Shown: in pieces, positions 60,487 to 64,000 of the stretch
Layout: each line of letters starts with the position of its first letter
Position numbering within the stretch: the first letter of the stretch is position 1
Assembly (NCBI RefSeq): GCF_001513785.1
Contig: NZ_LNQS01000010.1
Span: 62,001-126,000, forward strand
Direction of reading: 5' to 3'
Source: Rheinheimera sp. EpRS3
GTDB taxonomy: Bacteria; Pseudomonadota; Gammaproteobacteria; Enterobacterales; Alteromonadaceae
Length of the DNA stretch: 64,000 bases
Program-made: the position numbers and the translations under genes
Notes under the pieces: generated by a model
Databases searched by the model: none
Told to the model about the DNA's origin: nothing
What the model saw: the letters and a program-made list of their open reading frames with translations, nothing else

Positions 60487-60589
60487 GCCTAAGGCCCGCC
60501 ACAAACACGAGCAACTTGTTGCGAGTCGAGCCGCGAAGCGGCTTTTTTAATGGCGCTTGTAAGAGCCGCCCTACAGATACTTGTTATAA
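60487..60589 (-). other. Possible degenerate attC site 3
   Basis: On the minus strand a TTATAAC end (60583-60589) and a CTTAGGC end (60487-60493) are 103 bases apart, with a central GCCGCTTCGCGGC hairpin of the kind found in many attC sites (60529-60543). The arms pair poorly, so the site is uncertain. The adjoining position before a cassette gene start supports it. Confidence 0.4.
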
Positions 60590-61083
60590 ACCTCAATTAA
60601 GCTATTCGACATTTTGTGCTTTTGATCCAAAATGTAGGCTATCGCCAGTAGATTACCGTCCAATCTCATTTCACTTTCAAGACTTTCTAGTTTGACATAG
60701 TCATTAACGGTCTTATCCTCTACAAGAGAATATACTCGTACTGGTAACTTGTTGTTTCTAATCAATGAAGCAATAGAATCATCAGGTGCAAAATTAATTT
60801 CCGTCACATCATGCTCAGGTGGTGTGACACATAAAAGTGAGCCATTCGGCAGTTTTACGACCGCATGGGCATTTAGCTTAAAAACAATCTTGCCTAACTG
60901 CGAGAACACCCAACCCAGTTGAATTTCTCCCTGATTCGATTCCAAGTATCGCATTACGTTGTTATAGCAATGCAACTTTTTACCATCACTAATTGCTAAT
61001 ATTCCAACTTTTTCCACAGATTCAATATCAATAGATTTTAGAAAGCCGAATGGAAGCTCACTTGGAATATGATATTTCAACAT
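60571..61083 (-). CDS. Cassette-like gene: hypothetical protein
   Basis: A 170-residue soluble protein, A+T-rich compared with its surroundings. Its end (SLIEVYNKYL) overlaps the possible attC site 3. The middle GWVFSQLGKIVFKLNAHAVVKLPNGSLLCVTPPEHDVTEINFAPDD is rich in strands and resembles the small alpha-beta proteins that environmental integrons often carry. There is no signal peptide, membrane helix or motif that I recognise. The base composition and the flanking site suggest that it arrived by transfer. Confidence 0.65.
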   Translation of the reverse strand: MLKYHIPSELPFGFLKSIDIESVEKVGILAISDGKKLHCYNNVMRYLESNQGEIQLGWVFSQLGKIVFKLNAHAVVKLPNGSLLCVTPPEHDVTEINFAPDDSIASLIRNNKLPVRVYSLVEDKTVNDYVKLESLESEMRLDGNLLAIAYILDQKHKMSNSLIEVYNKYL

Positions 61084-61476
61084 CGGTCCTCTAAAATTTT
61101 ATTCTTGAACATGCTTGCCTCATCAATTCCCGTATTGGAAACAAAAATTGATAATCCATTGGAAAACAACTACAAAGCTTCAACGTCTATTTTCGCGGTC
61201 TGGAAAAACAAGCGTGCACTATATTTCGGTGGCTGTGCGTGATATTTCTAAAGCCCCCTGCCTTAAATTCCTAATTTATAGCAGCTAGCTGGCACAGGCA
61301 ACAATATAAAAAAACACCTTAGGGCAGATATGCCGCTGAGGTGTTTTTGTTAACTGTTAGCCCGTTGGATCGTAGCTGGGTTGTTAAGGGCGGGTTCTGT
61401 GTCTTGCCTGGTTAATTGGCAAAAGCACTACCTAGCCCTATCGCGTTTGGTGTTGAATACAATATAAAAGACTCGT
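61084..61476. other. Gene-free stretch beside the cassette region
   Basis: A 393-bp stretch between the cassette-like gene and the aldehyde dehydrogenase gene. It holds the hairpin at 61310-61348, an A+T-rich upstream region of the cassette gene and a GTTAGCC sequence at 61355, which may be the end of a lost attC but is not supported by a second arm. I see no open frame with coding features. Confidence 0.5.
61310..61348. terminator. Strong bidirectional terminator
   Basis: AAAAACACCTTAG pairs with CTGAGGTGTTTTT (12 of 13) around a 13-base loop, with A and T runs on both sides. It can end transcripts from either direction. Confidence 0.75.
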
Positions 61477-62859
61477 TTAGTCGCTAGCCGCTACCATAAT
61501 CAGCTTCACATTCACAAACTCACGCAGGCCAAAGCCGCCGTGCTCGCGGCCGTAGCCGCTGTCTTTTACGCCACCAAAAGGCAGATTAGGTTGTGCCAGT
61601 GCGTAGCCGTTAATATTTACCATACCGGTATCAAAATGCTTTTTTGCCAGTTCAACAGCACGGCCAACATTGGCAGAAAATATCCCGCCACCTAAGCCAT
61701 AACGGGAGTCGTTAGCTATCTGCATGGCTTGCACGTCATCTTTTGCCCGAATAAGTGCTGCTACCGGGCCAAACAATTCGTCATCGTAGGCTGGCATTTG
61801 CGGGCTGACATTTTCTAAAATAGACGGTGGATAGAAAAACCCTGTTTGCTCAGGAATTTCGCAACCGCAAACTACCGTCGCGCCGGCTTCGATAGATTCG
61901 GTCACTTGCTGGTGCAGCTTGTCGCGTAAGTCACCTCTTGCCAGCGGCCCAACATCGGTGTCTTCAGCGTTAGGATCGCCCATTTTCAGGCTGCTAATTG
62001 CCGCTGAAAATGCGCTTTTAAAGGCGGTATAATTTTTTTCGGTCACAATAAAGCGTTTTGCCGCCACGCACGTTTGGCCATTATTAACAATGCGGCCTTT
62101 CACGCAGGTCTTTACCGCTAACTCAATATCGGCATCGTCCAGGATAAGATAAGCATCGTTGCTGCCCAGCTCCAGTACAGTTTTTTTCGCCAGTTTCGCT
62201 GCGGCTCCGGCTACCGCCTTCCCTACTTCGTCGCTACCGGTAAAGCTAACGCCTTGCACTTTAGGGTGGCTGATTAAGCTGGAGGCGGTATCGCCGTCAA
62301 TTAATAACGACTGGTAGCAGTGCGTTGGAAAACCGGCTTCAATAAACATGGCCTCAATTTTTTCTGCCATACCAAACACGTTGGAAGCATGCTTTAATAC
62401 GGTGGTGTTACCCGCCACCAGGTTAGCAATGCTATAGCGGATCACCTGATATAAGGGGAAATTCCACGGCTGAATGCCTAAAATTACGCCAATTGGCTGG
62501 TAGCTGATAATTGCCCTGCCGTTATCCATATCCCGCTCTTCATCGGCTAATACTTTACTGGCCTGCTGAGCGGTGTAACGACAAATTTCGGCGCAAAGCT
62601 GCACTTCGTCTAAGCCTTGGGCGCGCACTTTACCCATTTCATCTGTCATTAGTTGCGCCAGTTGCTGCTGATGGCTTTCCAGTACCTGCGCCAGTTTCAG
62701 CGCGTATTCGGCACGTTCCCCGATACTGGTAAGCTTCCAGGTTTGGAAGCGTTTATCGGCATTGTCTACCGCCTGCTGCGCGGCCTCTTTATCCAGTAAC
62801 TGATATTCTTTAATCGGTTGTTCGGTGTATGGGTTAATAGTAGTAACGGTGCTAGTCAT
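61477..62859 (-). CDS. Aldehyde dehydrogenase (succinate-semialdehyde type)
   Basis: A 460-residue NAD(P)-dependent aldehyde dehydrogenase. The N-terminal part SIGERAEYALKLAQVLE is typical; the nucleotide loop is SFTGSDEVGKAVAGAAAKL. The catalytic glutamate is in VLELGSND and the cysteine in NNGQTCVAAKRF. The closing FGGVKDSGYGREHGGFGLREFVNVK is characteristic. The length and the LELGSNDAYLILDD block suit the YneI/Sad group, which oxidises succinate semialdehyde. AAGGGG before the ATG supports the start. A single gene with no operon partner. Confidence 0.9.
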   Translation of the reverse strand: MTSTVTTINPYTEQPIKEYQLLDKEAAQQAVDNADKRFQTWKLTSIGERAEYALKLAQVLESHQQQLAQLMTDEMGKVRAQGLDEVQLCAEICRYTAQQASKVLADEERDMDNGRAIISYQPIGVILGIQPWNFPLYQVIRYSIANLVAGNTTVLKHASNVFGMAEKIEAMFIEAGFPTHCYQSLLIDGDTASSLISHPKVQGVSFTGSDEVGKAVAGAAAKLAKKTVLELGSNDAYLILDDADIELAVKTCVKGRIVNNGQTCVAAKRFIVTEKNYTAFKSAFSAAISSLKMGDPNAEDTDVGPLARGDLRDKLHQQVTESIEAGATVVCGCEIPEQTGFFYPPSILENVSPQMPAYDDELFGPVAALIRAKDDVQAMQIANDSRYGLGGGIFSANVGRAVELAKKHFDTGMVNINGYALAQPNLPFGGVKDSGYGREHGGFGLREFVNVKLIMVAASD

Positions 62860-63022
62860 GGTTTACCCCTTTAACTTATGCAAATAGGGGTAAAGGACGC
62901 AAAGGCAGTGCCAAGTCTGAAGTTACGCTACAGATTCATTTAACAATATGATTATATTAATTTTTAATTAAAGATGATCATGGTTGGAGTCAGCTCGCCA
63001 GCAATGCCGTGTGAAAATTTTG

Positions 63023-63060
63023 CAGAACACCGGCACCTTATTTACAGTGCCGGTGTTCTG
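63023..63060. terminator. Terminator downstream of leuD
   Basis: CAGAACACCGGCAC and GTGCCGGTGTTCTG form a perfect 14-bp stem with a 10-base loop, 12 bases after the leuD stop on the minus strand. Confidence 0.75.
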
Positions 63061-63071
63061 TAGCCAGCGTC

Positions 63072-63674
63072 TTACCCCAGCCAGGGTTGGCTGGCTTTTC
63101 GGCTTTGCTCGTAATCGGCAATTTGCGAGTTTAGCTGCTCGCTTGAGCCGATAAAATCCAGCCCGGATAACAGCCGCTGTTTAATATCGGCGTCGATATT
63201 AAAGCCCATAGCGGCATTGTTACCGAACATAATCTCCTGGCTGGCTAAGTCAATTTGCCACTGCTGCGGGCCTTGCTGGCAGCGGTTAAACAGTAAGTCG
63301 ATATTGGTTTTGCTTAGCTGAATTAACAACATGGCGTTATTAACACTGTTATTAAAGAAAATATCGGCAAAGCTTTCAGCAATGATCACGGTAAAACCGT
63401 ACTGTTTAATCGCCCAGGGCGCGTGTTCGCGGCTGGAGCCACAGCCAAAGTTAGCGCGGGTCAGCAATATACTGGCACCTTTATACTCCGGCCGGTTAAC
63501 CACAAAGTCCGGGTTTGGGCTGCCATCGGCTAAGTAACGCCAGTCAAAAAACATCGCCTCGGCAAAACCATCGCGGCTCACGCTGGTTAAAAACTGCTTC
63601 GGGATAATCTGGTCGGTATCAACGTTGTTTTTATCCAGCGGGCATACCAGGCCCTGTGCAAATATCTTACTCAT
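63072..63674 (-). CDS. leuD: 3-isopropylmalate dehydratase, small subunit
   Basis: A 200-residue small subunit of isopropylmalate isomerase, which with LeuC converts 2- to 3-isopropylmalate in leucine synthesis. Signatures are [40 protein letters not shown] and [19 protein letters not shown]; they hold the substrate-binding SREHAPW loop. The length is standard. The ATG overlaps the leuC stop by 4 bases, so the two subunits are made together. It is followed by the 14-bp hairpin. Confidence 0.96.
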   Translation of the reverse strand: MSKIFAQGLVCPLDKNNVDTDQIIPKQFLTSVSRDGFAEAMFFDWRYLADGSPNPDFVVNRPEYKGASILLTRANFGCGSSREHAPWAIKQYGFTVIIAESFADIFFNNSVNNAMLLIQLSKTNIDLLFNRCQQGPQQWQIDLASQEIMFGNNAAMGFNIDADIKQRLLSGLDFIGSSEQLNSQIADYEQSRKASQPWLG

Positions 63675-64000
63675 GCCCGATCTCCTTTTTCATTGGCAAC
63701 AGCGGCAATATTAACAAACTTACCGGCAATAGCAGCCGCAGCGGCCATGGCCGGGCTAACCAAATGGGTGCGCGCGCCGCGGCCCTGGCGGCCTTCAAAG
63801 TTACGGTTTGACGTAGAAGCGCAGCGCTGGCCGGCTTCCACTCTGTCGTCATTCATACCCAGGCACATACTGCAGCCCGGTTCCCGCCATTCAAAACCAG
63901 CGTCTTTAAAAATACTGGCTAGGCCCTCTGCCTCAGCCTGGCGTTTTACCACGCCTGAGCCCGGCACCACTAAGGCGCGCACGCCGGCAGCGACTTTTTT
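63671..64000 (-). CDS. leuC: 3-isopropylmalate dehydratase, large subunit (3' part)
   Basis: Only the last 109 residues are in the window; the gene continues beyond its end. Two cysteine ligands of the 4Fe-4S cluster are visible in [11 protein letters not shown], followed by the highly conserved [21 protein letters not shown] and [15 protein letters not shown]. It forms the active iron-sulfur enzyme with LeuD, whose gene overlaps the stop by 4 bases. Confidence 0.96.
   Translation of the reverse strand, partial: KKVAAGVRALVVPGSGVVKRQAEAEGLASIFKDAGFEWREPGCSMCLGMNDDRVEAGQRCASTSNRNFEGRQGRGARTHLVSPAMAAAAAIAGKFVNIAAVANEKGDRA

Noticed and set aside
60529-60548. Perfect hairpin plus T run on the plus strand (AGCCGC-GAA-GCGGCT-TTTTTT), looking like a plus-strand terminator
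   Set aside because: No plus-strand gene lies upstream; the same hairpin is typical of the centre of attC sites, which the position supports.
61350-61476. GTTAGCC at 61355 as another attC end
   Set aside because: No matching second arm is found within 150 bases.
1-64000. tRNA, rRNA genes and CRISPR arrays
   Set aside because: No cloverleaf, rRNA-like stretch or regularly spaced short repeats were seen on reading both strands; a covariance-model scan could not be run.

Overview
The window looks like the chromosome of a free-living gammaproteobacterium of the Alteromonadales/Chromatiaceae type (Rheinheimera, Arsukibacterium or Alishewanella would fit). This placement is inferred from gene content: a tripartite tricarboxylate transporter with its own porin, a TonB-dependent receptor with a PepSY partner, an outer-membrane-rich secretome, an endonuclease I, a RIO-type kinase and leuCD. 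It was not tested by a search. No rRNA, tRNA or CRISPR array is visible. Shine-Dalgarno sequences are clear for most genes and were used to move many starts inward from the longest reading frame.

Layout. 0-5 kb: a small-gene region with endonuclease I, a stress-protein gene sandwiched between two copies of the endA 3' end, short unknown genes, a lipoprotein and a GNAT acetyltransferase. 5.3-7.2 kb: a chemotaxis receptor. 7.4-12.5 kb (minus strand): a compact RiPP-type operon. It runs from an unlisted 54-residue precursor peptide (12279-12443), through a leaky hairpin terminator, an ATP-grasp peptide maturase, a Clp-fold serine protease, a MauE-like and a MauD-like membrane redox pair, to an ABC exporter, with every enzyme gene overlapping the next. 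This is the best candidate for an undescribed system. 12.6-20.5 kb: two carbohydrate/peptide-type hydrolases (one an amidohydrolase-RidA fusion), a secreted polyester-type esterase, a RIO kinase and a putative amidase effector/immunity pair. 20.8-32.9 kb: a beta-solenoid repeat protein, yidD, two LytTR regulatory modules, an ABC transporter whose permease is fused to an M1 peptidase, a polysaccharide deacetylase, and a frameshifted membrane-protein gene.

33-41.2 kb is a defence segment: hipBA with three evenly spaced operators, facing a four-gene condensin-type (Mks/Wadjet) anti-plasmid operon in the unusual order SMC, kite, kleisin, Toprim nuclease. 42.8-49.5 kb is a self-contained tricarboxylate uptake locus (porin, TctC, TctB, TctA, CitA/DcuS-type kinase, response regulator). 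49.5-52.7 kb is a Fur-type iron-uptake pair. 52.7-58.2 kb holds housekeeping and small membrane proteins. 59.4-61.1 kb contains two convincing and one doubtful integron attC sites around three minus-strand cassette-like genes with no integrase in sight. The window ends with an aldehyde dehydrogenase and leuD/leuC (leuC cut by the window edge).

Two further cross-window patterns stand out. One is an intergenic repeat present at 941 and again at 47047, whose two copies keep a hairpin through compensating changes. The other is a LytTR-type direct repeat (21-bp period) in the control region between the two-component genes and the ABC transporter they probably control.
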